Part shown: positions 33,917 to 42,697 of the stretch, piece by piece
Numbering within the stretch: the first letter of the stretch is position 1
Layout of the letters: every line of letters begins with the position of its first letter
Notes under the pieces: generated by a model
Seen by the model: the letters and a program-made list of their open reading frames with translations, nothing else
The model's database searches: none
Told to the model about the DNA's origin: nothing
Assembly (NCBI RefSeq): GCF_030150285.1
Contig: NZ_JASLGE010000079.1
Span: forward strand, 119,832 to 183,831
DNA: 64,000 bases
DNA from: Pseudomonas sp.
GTDB lineage: Bacteria; Pseudomonadota; Gammaproteobacteria; Pseudomonadales; Pseudomonadaceae
Direction: 5' to 3'
Program-made: the position numbers and the translations under genes

Positions 33917-35566
33917 CTAGAGCGGTTTCAAAATATAGGTTTGTGCGGCCATCGGGACCTTTTCACGGTTGTATGAAATCGCACATACCTTGATAGCTTG
34001 TTCCTTGGCCGTGAACTCTCGAGTGATAGTTTGGCCAAACCATGGCGCGTCAGACGTTCTAATTCTTGGCACGCGCAAGTGGCCTTGATAGGTTATTTCC
34101 AGAAAGTTTGGATTGGTATCGTACGTTAACCTGTTGCCATCAAAGTCGGCTGGAAAAATAGCCGCGTATCCTTCTGCGCTTGAACAGTCGGTCGTCGCAT
34201 AGTCGCCAGCTTTTACGATGAAATGCTCAAAGAATGGCGACACGTGTTTGAATGACACATAAAACAGGTCGCTGTTTTTAGACTCCCTTTCAATGGTTAT
34301 GTCCGGGCTTAATTGTGCTGTGGCCTTGAACCGTTCAATTGCAATTATTTTGGCGGATGTATAAACGTTCGTGGGCGGTGGTGCTTCTTCGGAAGAAACG
34401 CCAATGACGCAGGCGTAGTGCATACCTGTTGCATCATCCAGTGTGAATTTCAAACGGCCCTCATCGCTACTTATACTTTGGCTGTACTGGTCTTCGGAGA
34501 GGCAACTATTGATGTCGTGAGTATAGTGATAACGGTAGAACGGCGTTTTCAGGGATAGCTCAATATCAACGGTATCGAGATGAGTATCAGGACCTGCAGC
34601 TGTTTTTTCAAGGATTCGCGCGGCGGGGTAATGCCCATTCTTGACCCAGAGGGAAGGCAGTTTCTTCAGCTCACAACGGTTAGCGTCAGGGGTAAATGTA
34701 CCGTCGGTGAAGCAGTGGTTGAGAAACGATACGGGGCGGGTGTAATACGTATTCGGGTTCCACTGTGATTGATCGTCCTTAAGCTCACACGGTGAAAGGC
34801 TCAGGCACTTTTCATTAGCGTTGGCTCCATGGCTGGTGGCGACCATCACGCTGATCAACTCGTTCGTTGTCTTGTCAAGCACCGGTCCTCCCCGTGCACC
34901 TGGCGTCAGATCTGTGCATTTATTCGCCAGAAGAGCTGTGCCGACCCAAGGGTGACTGGCCACCGAGACAAAGGGTAGTTGGGTGCAGTGTGTGGCATGA
35001 AGATGGCTTTTTTTAGGGATGCCCAAGGCCGTAATGGCTGTGCCGGTGGGGGGTGTTTCGAGGGCTATTTTTAAAGGTTCTATACCGGCGTTTATCAAAT
35101 GAGCCAAGGGCTTATCTAGTTCAATGATAGCCAGGTCGAAACCCCTGTCACTTTGCCAGGCGATTTTCTTCAATGTGTAGCTTTTTATCAATTCGCGGGT
35201 GTCTTCAAACTTGTTGAAGTGGACTTTTCCTCGTGTGGGTATGTCGCGCTGTATACCGCCAAAATAGCTGTATTTATCCGTATGGTCTGTATTGAAACAG
35301 TGCTGTGAAGTGATGATATAGGCGGGGGAATTTGCTGAAGACGCCTCGGTGGTGCGAGTGTCTATCAGGGTCGCTGAACAATATGAGTAGCGTGAGTTTT
35401 GCAGCCTGCCAATGCCTGCCCATGCGGGTGCGTGAGTGTTTAATGGGTTCGAGCGTTGAACCCGCCCGCTGGGGCTTTCTTCTGTCACACCGTTGGCTGT
35501 ATTGGCGTGCGTGCTTAGGGAGAGCGAGCTAAGAATAATAAGGAATGGTATTAACGAGGGTTTCAT
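33917..35566 (-). CDS. secreted trypsin-fold protein, catalytic Ser replaced (paralogue A)
   Basis: 549 aa. Signal peptide about 1-21 (LIPFLIILSSLSLSTHA). Residues about 45-245 look like a chymotrypsin-fold domain: AWAGIGRL, SATLIDTR, AYIITSQHCF (His89), DRGFDLAIIELD (Asp144), but TPGARGGPVLD has Arg225 where the GDSGGP nucleophile Ser belongs. Several Cys pairs fit a secreted protein. The remaining 300 residues hold two related beta-rich units, each with YTHD/HVSPF..., a Cys, and an FTLDD...C or AIKVCAISYNRE end. Coding DNA has visibly lower GC and different codon choice than the his genes beside it. Function unknown; proteolysis by a classic triad is unlikely. Confidence 0.75.
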   Translation of the reverse strand: MKPSLIPFLIILSSLSLSTHANTANGVTEESPSGRVQRSNPLNTHAPAWAGIGRLQNSRYSYCSATLIDTRTTEASSANSPAYIITSQHCFNTDHTDKYSYFGGIQRDIPTRGKVHFNKFEDTRELIKSYTLKKIAWQSDRGFDLAIIELDKPLAHLINAGIEPLKIALETPPTGTAITALGIPKKSHLHATHCTQLPFVSVASHPWVGTALLANKCTDLTPGARGGPVLDKTTNELISVMVATSHGANANEKCLSLSPCELKDDQSQWNPNTYYTRPVSFLNHCFTDGTFTPDANRCELKKLPSLWVKNGHYPAARILEKTAAGPDTHLDTVDIELSLKTPFYRYHYTHDINSCLSEDQYSQSISSDEGRLKFTLDDATGMHYACVIGVSSEEAPPPTNVYTSAKIIAIERFKATAQLSPDITIERESKNSDLFYVSFKHVSPFFEHFIVKAGDYATTDCSSAEGYAAIFPADFDGNRLTYDTNPNFLEITYQGHLRVPRIRTSDAPWFGQTITREFTAKEQAIKVCAISYNREKVPMAAQTYILKPL

Positions 35567-35672
35567 AGGGTGCCCTGTAATTTAAATGTAAATAGACGAT
35601 CTTTGGCTGTAAAGATTAAATGTTTTAGAGTTTAAAGTGATGCGCAACGAGGGGGCGCACAATCTAGAGTGA

Positions 35673-37334
35673 CTAGTGTTGTTCGAATATATAAGTAGAC
35701 GGCGCAGATGCGACATTCTCGCGATTATAAGATACTGTGCATAATTTGATCGTGTGATCATGGTGAGGGATAAATTTTAAGGCCTGATTTTTATCGAGTT
35801 TCCCCATGATTCGTTTTGTTGCGGGTGATGAAAGATCGAGGCCGGCGTACAGGTTGGGGTCAATAGTTCCCTGAGCAAATAACCTATCCAGCCAGACACT
35901 CATGTCGATAACCGGTTGATACCCTTCGGGGCTCATGCAGTCAACCGCATGATAAGGCCCATGTTTGTACTCGTAATGCTCATGAAATGGTGAGGCGTGA
36001 GTCCAGTAGGCACTGTGGCTGTTATCCAGTAGTGGCGTCAGTGTAGGGTTATAATGGGTTGGGAATAATTTGACCAAGGGCGGCAGTGCAGCAGTCGCTT
36101 TCAGTCGTTCGATCGCAAGTATTGATTTAAATGTAATTTCGTCAGGTGTTGCATCTGGGTTATTCAAGCCAACAATACAAAGCAGGTGCAAGCCTGTCGT
36201 TTCATCGAGGGTGAATTTTATTTCGTTGTCTTCGGGAGTGAGTAGAGGGCTGTAATCTTTTCCGCTGTTGCATGCCTGTGCGTCATGGGTGTATTTATAG
36301 CGAATGTAAGGGGGCGCTTCACGCAGGGCAACAGTAAAGAACTCTGCAGGGCGGGTGCTGCCGGCCGTCGTTTTGTGTTCAAGGATACGGGCAGGAATAC
36401 GCAGAGGATCTTTTAAGGGCGGCACGTTCTGTTTGCTTAAGGAACAGTCGCTAGCATTCACATTGAATACACCCTTGGGAAAGCACGGGCTGAGAAATGA
36501 CACTGCGAGGGTGTAGTGCGTGTCGGCGTTCCAGTGGGTGGACCGTCCTGTGATTTCGCACGGCGTGAATGCCTGGCATGTGTTGTTGCTATCTGCAGTG
36601 TGAGTGCTGGCGACAATCAGGCTGATCAGTTCGTTGTTAGCGTTGTTTAGAACCGGCCCTCCATACCCGCCCGTCGATAAGGAAGCACAACGATTTGGCA
36701 GCATGTGGGTGCTCACCCACGGGTGGCTGAGCGTATCGACCGGGTCCAACTGCTTGCAGTAGGTGGCGTAGAGATTGCTGGCGTGAGGGATTCCCAGAGC
36801 AGTTATGTCGGTGCCGGTGGGGGGTGTATGTGATGCGATTTTTAGTGGGTGAATACCTGCTTCTAACAACGTCGACAGCGGTTCATTCAACTCAATGATT
36901 GAAATACTGGAGCGGTTGTCGCTCTGCCAGACGACGGTTTTGAGTGTGTAGTTTTTGGTCTGCCCCAGCGTGTTATTGAAGTGGTTGAAATACACACTCC
37001 CGGAGGTGTTGATATTGACTTCTGTGCCGCCAGAGTAGCGGTAGTGACCATTTTGATTGGAGTTGAAGCATCGTTGCGAGGTCATGATATAAGCGGGTGT
37101 GGTTTTTAAGTCGCTGTTTTGTTGGCGTGTATCAATGAGGCTGGCGGTGCATATTGATGCGTTGGGGCCTCGGACTCTGCCAATACCTGTCCATTGAGAT
37201 GAACGTGACGGGTGTGTTTGTGACAGTTGGACAAGACCGTCAACATTTATTTGATTGGGCACTGTATCGGCCTGGGAAAAGGCAGAACAGGTGATAGAAG
37301 TTATGAGTAACATTTGCATGGATAGTCGTTTCAT
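35673..37334 (-). CDS. secreted trypsin-fold pseudoprotease (paralogue B)
   Basis: 553 aa from ATG 37334, with CAGGA upstream. Signal peptide about 1-22 (MLLITSITCSAFSQA). It is clearly paralogous to the preceding protein along its whole length (SQWTGIGRV, TASLIDTR, PPTGTDITALGIP, SHPWV, GGYGGPVLN, TIKLCTVSYNREN). All three triad positions are changed: Arg88 for His in TSQRCF, Ser143 for Asp, Tyr224 for Ser in GGYGGP. The same two C-terminal units follow. The gap to paralogue A is 106 bp and the strand is the same, so a tandem duplication with progressive loss of catalysis is the simplest reading. Binding, inhibitor or toxin roles are possible but not shown. Confidence 0.75.
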   Translation of the reverse strand: MKRLSMQMLLITSITCSAFSQADTVPNQINVDGLVQLSQTHPSRSSQWTGIGRVRGPNASICTASLIDTRQQNSDLKTTPAYIMTSQRCFNSNQNGHYRYSGGTEVNINTSGSVYFNHFNNTLGQTKNYTLKTVVWQSDNRSSISIIELNEPLSTLLEAGIHPLKIASHTPPTGTDITALGIPHASNLYATYCKQLDPVDTLSHPWVSTHMLPNRCASLSTGGYGGPVLNNANNELISLIVASTHTADSNNTCQAFTPCEITGRSTHWNADTHYTLAVSFLSPCFPKGVFNVNASDCSLSKQNVPPLKDPLRIPARILEHKTTAGSTRPAEFFTVALREAPPYIRYKYTHDAQACNSGKDYSPLLTPEDNEIKFTLDETTGLHLLCIVGLNNPDATPDEITFKSILAIERLKATAALPPLVKLFPTHYNPTLTPLLDNSHSAYWTHASPFHEHYEYKHGPYHAVDCMSPEGYQPVIDMSVWLDRLFAQGTIDPNLYAGLDLSSPATKRIMGKLDKNQALKFIPHHDHTIKLCTVSYNRENVASAPSTYIFEQH

Positions 37335-37527
37335 ATGCAATCCTGCCAGAGCGGGCTATATGTTGTTTTTTGGATAGGCGCTAGTCAAACATGCATGGAA
37401 TTGCGATAAGCGTATTTATGTGTTTTTTAGGCATGGGTACGGTGTGCCGGTATTAAACCAATAGCTACTGGACAGCATGGCGAGCCCACGGCACTCTTGT
37501 GGGCACCATGGATTTGGGTCGTCTGTC

Positions 37528-38283
37528 ATGTTTAAACGTATTTTGCTCGCGCTTGCTGGATCCACGCTGTGGTTCGTAGGGAACGCCTATAGCGCGAACA
37601 CCTCGCAGTACGCCTTGCATTTGCTGACGGAAAATTTCCCCCCGTACAACATGGCCAAAAACGGCAAGAACTACGCTCAGGACGATAATGTTGAAGGCAT
37701 TGCCGTCGATATTCTGCGTGAAACCTTCAAACGTGCCGGCATCGGCTACAGCCTCACCCTGCGGTTCCCGTGGGAGCGCATTTATAACCTGACGCTCGAT
37801 AACCCGGGCTACGGCGTGTTTGTGACCGCGCGCATCCCAGAGCGCGAGACGTTGTTTAAATGGGTTGGGCCTCTGGGGCCGGATGATTGGGTGTTACTGG
37901 CCCGGGCCGACAGCCCGATTACGCTGAACTCCCTTGATGAGGCTCGTGATTACACCATCGGTGCCTATAAGAGCGATGCAATTGCCCTGTCACTGGAAAA
38001 ACAGGGGCTGGCCCCCGTGATTGTGTTGCGTGATCAGGACAACGCCAAAAAGCTGCAGGACCGCCAAATTGACTTGTGGGCCACGGGTGATCCGGCGGGT
38101 TACTTTTTAGCGCGACAGGTGGGTATTTCGGGGTTCAAGACGGTGCTGCGCTTCAATCAGGCGCAGCTGTACCTGGCGTTGAACAAGCAAGTGCCCGACG
38201 CCGTGGTGAACACGCTGCAAGCTGCATTGGAGCAGCTCAAGGCAGAAGGTGAGCTGGATAAAATTCGCGCCCGCTATCTGTAA
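37528..38283 (+). CDS. periplasmic solute-binding protein, family 3-like, orphan
   Basis: 251 aa from ATG 37528. Signal peptide about 1-22 (ILLALAGSTLWFVGNAYS). Mature SBP_bac_3-like domain: ALHLLTENFPPYNMA, GIAVDILRETFKRAGI, RFPWERIYNLTLDNPGYGVF, RIPERETLFKWVGPL, TIGAYKSDAIA. No permease or ATPase gene is adjacent, and the polyamine/amino acid ABC class of this type often lacks both. It may sense or scavenge an amino acid-like ligand. Normal Pseudomonas GC, unlike the two genes to its left. Confidence 0.82.
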   Translation: MFKRILLALAGSTLWFVGNAYSANTSQYALHLLTENFPPYNMAKNGKNYAQDDNVEGIAVDILRETFKRAGIGYSLTLRFPWERIYNLTLDNPGYGVFVTARIPERETLFKWVGPLGPDDWVLLARADSPITLNSLDEARDYTIGAYKSDAIALSLEKQGLAPVIVLRDQDNAKKLQDRQIDLWATGDPAGYFLARQVGISGFKTVLRFNQAQLYLALNKQVPDAVVNTLQAALEQLKAEGELDKIRARYL

Positions 38284-38297
38284 CCGCCCAAACGGCC

Positions 38298-38665
38298 GTA
38301 GGAGCGAGCTTGCTCGCGATCTTTTGATCTTTAAAAACGGTGCCGCGCTGTCGTGCAGCAATCCTTTCCATTGCTGCGGTCACGGCCACTTGAGGTCCCG
38401 GCTTTACGCCGTGTTACTTTGAAAGCGCAAAGTAACCAAACGCTTATGCCCCTACCACTCGGTGTCTCGCTGTGGCTCGGCATGCCCTCACCACAGGCCT
38501 TGCTCCGTGGGCCGCCACGATCGGCCATCCTTGGCCGTGTCGCGGCTAACCCGGCGTCCTGCCGGGTTAGCCACTGCGCAAAACCCGCGTTCGGCCAGCG
38601 TGGTTTAAGGGGGCCCTTTTAGATCAAAAGCCAGATCAAAAGATCACGAGCAAGCTCGTTCCTAC
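38298..38665. repeat. long non-coding repeat, copy 1 (REP-bounded)
   Basis: About 370 bp. It starts with the REP half GTAGGAGCGAGCTTGCTC and ends with the opposite half CGAGCAAGCTCGTTCCTAC, so it is bounded by inverted REP ends. The interior includes GGTCCCGGCTTTACGCCGTG, the hairpin TTACTTTG-AAAGCG-CAAAGTAA, ACCACTCGGTGTCTCGCTGT, and GCGTTCGGCCAGCGTGGTTT. It has a roughly 50-bp segment (GGCCATCCTTGGCCGTGTCG...) absent from copy 2. No protein reading frame looks real. Confidence 0.8.
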
Positions 38666-38748
38666 AAACTCTGCCATCCGTAGGAGAGGCCGCCCCGTCT
38701 TAGGTGCCGCGCTGTCGCGCAAAGAGCTGGGGCGCGCTTCAGTTCTGC

Positions 38749-39027
38749 GTAGGAGCGAGCTTGCTCGCGATCTTTTGATCTTTAAAAGCTCAATGACAGC
38801 CGCGCTGTCATTCAGCGATCCTTTCCATTGCTGCGGTCACGGCCACTTAAGGTCCCGGCTTTACGCCGTGTCACTTTGAAAGCGCAAAGTAACCAAACGC
38901 TTATGCCCCTACCACTCGGTGTCTCGCTGTGGCTCGACATGCCTTCACCACAGGCCTTGCTCCGTGGGCCACTGCGCAAAAACCGCGTTCGGCCAGCGTG
39001 GTTTAAGGGGGCCCTTGGATCAAAAGC
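38749..39027. repeat. long non-coding repeat, copy 2
   Basis: Direct repeat of the 38298-38665 element, nearly identical over more than 200 bp, including the CAAAGTAA hairpin (here TCACTTTG, one mismatch) and ACCACTCGGTGTCTCGCTGT block. It lacks the right-hand REP half and runs into the end of the yibQ gene. Together with copy 1 it fills the 814-bp gap between the solute-binding protein gene and yibQ. Confidence 0.8.
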
Positions 39028-39097
39028 ATGTCGGCGTTCGCCGCGCACTCGATCGCAGCCTATGGCAGCGACTACATATCCTGTCGACATCGCCCAA

Positions 39098-39880
39098 TCA
39101 GCGATAAACGCCATTTTTGCCGTGCCCGTCCATCGCCTTGTTACTGCGCACGCCGATCATTTGCCGGATGTCGATCCAGTCGATGCCCTGTGCTTTGAGT
39201 TTGGGCAACTCCCGTTCTAGTACTGCCAGGGTTTGCGGGTACGGGTGGCCGATCACGACCACCGACCCATGGGTGCGAGCGTGCTTGATTGCGGTGTTGA
39301 GCTGTTGGGTGATGGCGTCTTCGGTGCGCACGTTGTCGAGAAAGACGTCCCGCGACACGCTGGCCAGGCCGATTTTTTGCGCTTCGGCCGCCGCGACCGT
39401 GCTGGCGCTGGTTCGGCTGTCGACGAAGAATTTATGTCGCTGTTGCAGTTCGGCCATCAACCAGGCCATTGCCTGAGGCTGAGCGGTCATGCGGCTGCCT
39501 TCGTGGTTGTTGATGCCACTGGTGTAGGGCACGGCCTTGAACGCGGCGTCCAGGCGCTTGGCGAGTTCATTCAGAGGCAGGTCAGGGTGCCAGGCGAACG
39601 GCCCCGTGGCCGGGTCCATTGGCATGTGCAGGATGACGATTTTGCCGGCTTTGTGTGCTTCGCGGGCAAATTCGGCGGCGTGCGGGGTGTCAGGCATGAC
39701 GGCGGTGGTGACCGGGCCGGGCAGGGCCAGCACGCGGCGGTCACGTGGCAGGTTCTGCCCCAGGTCATCGATGATCAGGCTCAGGTACGCCTTGCGCGGT
39801 GTTTCGGTAGGGCTGGCCGGTGCCGCGTGGGCGGCACCGCTCAGGCAGCAGAGCAGGGCAATGACAGACCAGAGGCGCAC
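39098..39880 (-). CDS. divergent polysaccharide deacetylase family protein (YibQ)
   Basis: 260 aa. Signal peptide about 1-19. DUF610/YibQ domain: AYLSLIIDDLGQNLPRD, LPGPVTTAVMPDTPHAAEFA, VILHMPMDP, TSGINNHEGSRMT, FFVDSRTSA, VVIGHPYPQTLAVL. This is the NodB-like barrel of divergent deacetylases, periplasmic. It ends the gpmI-envC-ctpA-yibQ run (the gap to ctpA is only 2 bp), a conserved envelope cluster. Activity on peptidoglycan or another glycan is inferred from family only. Confidence 0.88.
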   Translation of the reverse strand: MRLWSVIALLCCLSGAAHAAPASPTETPRKAYLSLIIDDLGQNLPRDRRVLALPGPVTTAVMPDTPHAAEFAREAHKAGKIVILHMPMDPATGPFAWHPDLPLNELAKRLDAAFKAVPYTSGINNHEGSRMTAQPQAMAWLMAELQQRHKFFVDSRTSASTVAAAEAQKIGLASVSRDVFLDNVRTEDAITQQLNTAIKHARTHGSVVVIGHPYPQTLAVLERELPKLKAQGIDWIDIRQMIGVRSNKAMDGHGKNGVYR

Positions 39881-39882
39881 AG

Positions 39883-41196
39883 TTAATTGCCGCGTGTGAT
39901 GCTCAAACCCTTGAGCAGGCTCAAAGCCTGGCTCAACTGGAAGTCATCATCCTGCGGCATGGGCTTGGCCTTGGGGGTGGAACCGGTCGGTTTGTCTTCG
40001 CCACCGTTGCCATTGCCAAGATGGCCCTGCAGGTCGGCTTCCTTGTAGTACTCGGTGTCTTGCTCGCGAGTGATCTTGGCGCGGCTGACCTCGATGTCCG
40101 GCACGATACCCTGGGCCTGGATCGAGCGGCCGTTGGGCGTGAAGTACAGCGCGGTGGTGATTTTCAGCGCACGGTCGTTGTTCAGTGGCAGTACGGTTTG
40201 CACCGAACCTTTGCCGAAGCTGGTGGTGCCCATCACCACGCCGCGTTTTTGGTCCTGCAAGGCACCGGCGACAATTTCCGAGGCTGAGGCACTGCCGCCG
40301 TTGATCAGCACCACCAGCGGCACGCCTTCGCTCAGGTCCTTGCCAGTTGCTGAGAAGCGCAGTTCCGAGTTGGCGATACGGCCCTTGGTGTAAACGATCA
40401 AGCCTTTGTTGATGAAGTGGTCGACCACTTCGACCGCCGATTGCAGCACGCCGCCGGGGTTGTTACGCAGGTCGAGGATGATGCCCTTGAGCCGCTTGTT
40501 GCCGTTCTCGCGGCGCAATTTGGCCAGCGCGGCAGCGACTTCATCGCCGGTCTTGACCTGGAATTGGGTGATGCGGATGTAGCCGTAGCCGTCCTCAAGC
40601 AACTGGGCCTTGACGCTCTTGACCTGGATATTGGCCCGCGTCAGGGTGACGTCGAAGGGCGTGCCGCCATTGCGCACCAGGGTCAGGGTGATTTTCTGGC
40701 CGACCTTGCCACGCATCTTGTCCACGGCTTCGGTCATGCTCAGGCCGCGGGTGGGTTGGCCATTGATCTTGACGATAAAGTCGCCCGCCTGAATACCGGC
40801 CTTGCTCGCCGGGGTGTCGTCGATGGGCGAGACGATTTTGATGTTGCCGTCTTCGGAGCCGACTTCGATGCCTAGCCCGCCGAACTCGCCGCTGGTGCTC
40901 TCCTGCAACTCGGCGAAGTCTTCTGGGCCAAGGTACGCGGAGTGCGGGTCGAGGTTGCTGAGCATGCCTTTGATGGCGTTCTCCAGCAGGGTCTTGTCAT
41001 CCACGGGTTCAACATACGCGGCCTTGATGCGGTCCATGACCTCGGCAAAGGTACGCAGCTCTTCCAGAGGCAACGGCGCTCTGGCGTTGCTGGTGGCCGC
41101 CGAAGGCACGGTCGGCTCGGCAGCCAGTGCCAGCGGCGAGCCAATCACCAGGGCGATCGTCAGGGCCAGCGAATTGAGGCGGGACAAGTGCGGCAT
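39883..41196 (-). CDS. ctpA: S41 family C-terminal processing protease
   Basis: 437 aa from ATG 41196, with TAGGAG upstream. Signal peptide about 1-26 (LALTIALVIGSPLALA). PDZ domain (FGGLGIEVGSEDGNIKIVSP, AGDFIVKINGQPT) and S41 catalytic core with Ser in NGGSASASEIVAGAL and Lys in TSFGKGSVQT. Periplasmic serine/lysine protease; CtpA-type enzymes turn over peptidoglycan cross-link hydrolases in pseudomonads. Located between envC and yibQ, consistent with an envelope role. The C-terminal tail is charged and low complexity. Confidence 0.93.
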   Translation of the reverse strand: MPHLSRLNSLALTIALVIGSPLALAAEPTVPSAATSNARAPLPLEELRTFAEVMDRIKAAYVEPVDDKTLLENAIKGMLSNLDPHSAYLGPEDFAELQESTSGEFGGLGIEVGSEDGNIKIVSPIDDTPASKAGIQAGDFIVKINGQPTRGLSMTEAVDKMRGKVGQKITLTLVRNGGTPFDVTLTRANIQVKSVKAQLLEDGYGYIRITQFQVKTGDEVAAALAKLRRENGNKRLKGIILDLRNNPGGVLQSAVEVVDHFINKGLIVYTKGRIANSELRFSATGKDLSEGVPLVVLINGGSASASEIVAGALQDQKRGVVMGTTSFGKGSVQTVLPLNNDRALKITTALYFTPNGRSIQAQGIVPDIEVSRAKITREQDTEYYKEADLQGHLGNGNGGEDKPTGSTPKAKPMPQDDDFQLSQALSLLKGLSITRGN

Positions 41197-41231
41197 GTTG
41201 AACGAACTCCTACGTATTAAATGTGATGGGC

Positions 41232-42518
41232 TCATCCTTGAGCACGGCACCATTGTGCAGGGTCGCTGGGGCGGCCCTGCTGACGAATAGCAAAATACAG
41301 CGCAGGTGTGGCCTGGCCACCGCTGTTGCCCACGGTAGAAATCACGTCCCCGGCTTTTACGATGTCACCTGCCGACTTGAGGAGTGTCTGATTGTGGCCA
41401 TACAAGCTTAAGAAACCATTACCGTGATCCAGAATGACCAGTTGGCCAGCGCCGCGCAGCCAGTCGGCAAACACCACGCGCCCGCCATGCACGGCATGCA
41501 CCTGGGTGCCTGCCCCCGCGCTGATCATCACGCCGTCCCACTTGGCGCGGGAATCGTCGCCCCGGCTTTCACCGAAGCGCGCAAGCAGTCGACCATCAAC
41601 AGGCCATGGAAGTTTGCCCCGGGCCTGAGAAAAAGGTCCGCCAAAGCTTTCACCGGCGCTGGACACCAGTGCGCCCGGGGTAGACCTGACGGGTTTGCGC
41701 GGGGCGTCGGTGGTGACCGTTTCAGCCTCGCGCTGGCGTTTTCTCTCGGCTTCCTGCTGGGCAATCAATGCTTTCTGGCGCGCCTCCTCGGCTTCGCGGG
41801 CCTGACGGGCGAGGGTTTCCTCAATGGTCTTGAGGACTTTAGCCAGATCGGCTTGATCCTGCTCGCGAGCTTGTAACTTTTGATCGCGGTTTTTGACGTC
41901 GGTGTTGAGTTTGGCGAGTACTTGCTGACGTTCGGCGCGTACTTTATCGAGTTCGGCGCGCTGGCTGTCCAGGCTGCTTTTTTGGCTCAGCAATTGAGCC
42001 TGCTGCTGGTTTATCTCGGTTTCGACGTTGGCCAATTGGCGCAGGGTTTCGTTGAAGCCCTTGAGCTGATCCAGGCGGGCCTGGCTCAGGTAGTCATAGT
42101 AGGTGAGGGTACGGGCGAATTTTTCAGGGTTTTGTTGGTTGAGCAGCAATTTCAGGTATTCCTGACGGCCGCCCTGATACGCGGCACGGGCCTGAATGGC
42201 GATCAGGCGTTGCTGTTCAATTTTTGCGCTGTGGAGTTTTTTTTTCTCGCTATCAAGGCGCAGCAGCTCGCCTTCACTCTTTTTTAGTTCTTTTTGCAGG
42301 GTGTCGACCTGCTTCTCCAGTTTGCCGATTTCGGTTTCGGTGCTGCGCAGGTCTTTCTGCACCCCCGATTTTTCTTCCTGGAGCTTGCCCAAGAGCTTTT
42401 TCAGCTCGCCGATATCCTGGCGGGTGGCTTCCAGTTGTTGTTGAGTTTGCGCGCGCTCATCGGCAAACGCCGGTTGCAGCAGGCACGTGAGGGCAAGGGC
42501 TATAAGGGCGCGGAGCAT
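41232..42518 (-). CDS. envC: murein hydrolase activator EnvC
   Basis: 428 aa. Signal peptide about 1-19; a long coiled coil (about 22-260: QQQLEATRQDIGELKKLLGK, IGKLEKQVDTLQKELKKS) and a C-terminal LytM (M23) domain (GTQVHAVHGGRVVFADWL, LDHGNGFLSLYGHN). The first zinc-ligand motif expected in active LytM enzymes is degenerate (KWDGVMIS), as in EnvC-type activators that stimulate AmiA/AmiB amidases at the septum rather than cleaving themselves. The gap to ctpA is 35 bp. Confidence 0.93.
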   Translation of the reverse strand: MLRALIALALTCLLQPAFADERAQTQQQLEATRQDIGELKKLLGKLQEEKSGVQKDLRSTETEIGKLEKQVDTLQKELKKSEGELLRLDSEKKKLHSAKIEQQRLIAIQARAAYQGGRQEYLKLLLNQQNPEKFARTLTYYDYLSQARLDQLKGFNETLRQLANVETEINQQQAQLLSQKSSLDSQRAELDKVRAERQQVLAKLNTDVKNRDQKLQAREQDQADLAKVLKTIEETLARQAREAEEARQKALIAQQEAERKRQREAETVTTDAPRKPVRSTPGALVSSAGESFGGPFSQARGKLPWPVDGRLLARFGESRGDDSRAKWDGVMISAGAGTQVHAVHGGRVVFADWLRGAGQLVILDHGNGFLSLYGHNQTLLKSAGDIVKAGDVISTVGNSGGQATPALYFAIRQQGRPSDPAQWCRAQG

Positions 42519-42603
42519 GGGGCGGGCGACACCTGGGGAATGGGACGGCCTAGTATGCCCGCCATCGTTGAGGATGAGAAATGTGTGAAGGTGAAATTGT
42601 AGC

Positions 42604-42660
42604 TGCCCTGTGGGAACGAGCGTGCTCGCGATTTTTTGAGTGTTAAAAAATCGCGAGCAA
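42604..42660. repeat. REP-type hairpin
   Basis: GGAACGAGCGTGCTCGCGATTTTTT...AAAAAATCGCGAGCAATCAAGCG, imperfect inverted repeat in the gap between gpmI and envC; may also act in transcript stabilisation or termination. Confidence 0.65.
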
Positions 42661-42697
42661 TCAAGCGTCGACCGGCTGCGTGTGCAGGGCGAGGAGC

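Noticed and set aside
38298..39027. Two tandem repeats considered as a CRISPR array
   Set aside because: Only two long copies with no short regularly spaced repeats or spacers and no cas genes.
38353..39220. Frames of 89-130 codons across the long repeat copies
   Set aside because: They follow the repeat sequence itself, end at different places in each copy and have no protein signatures.
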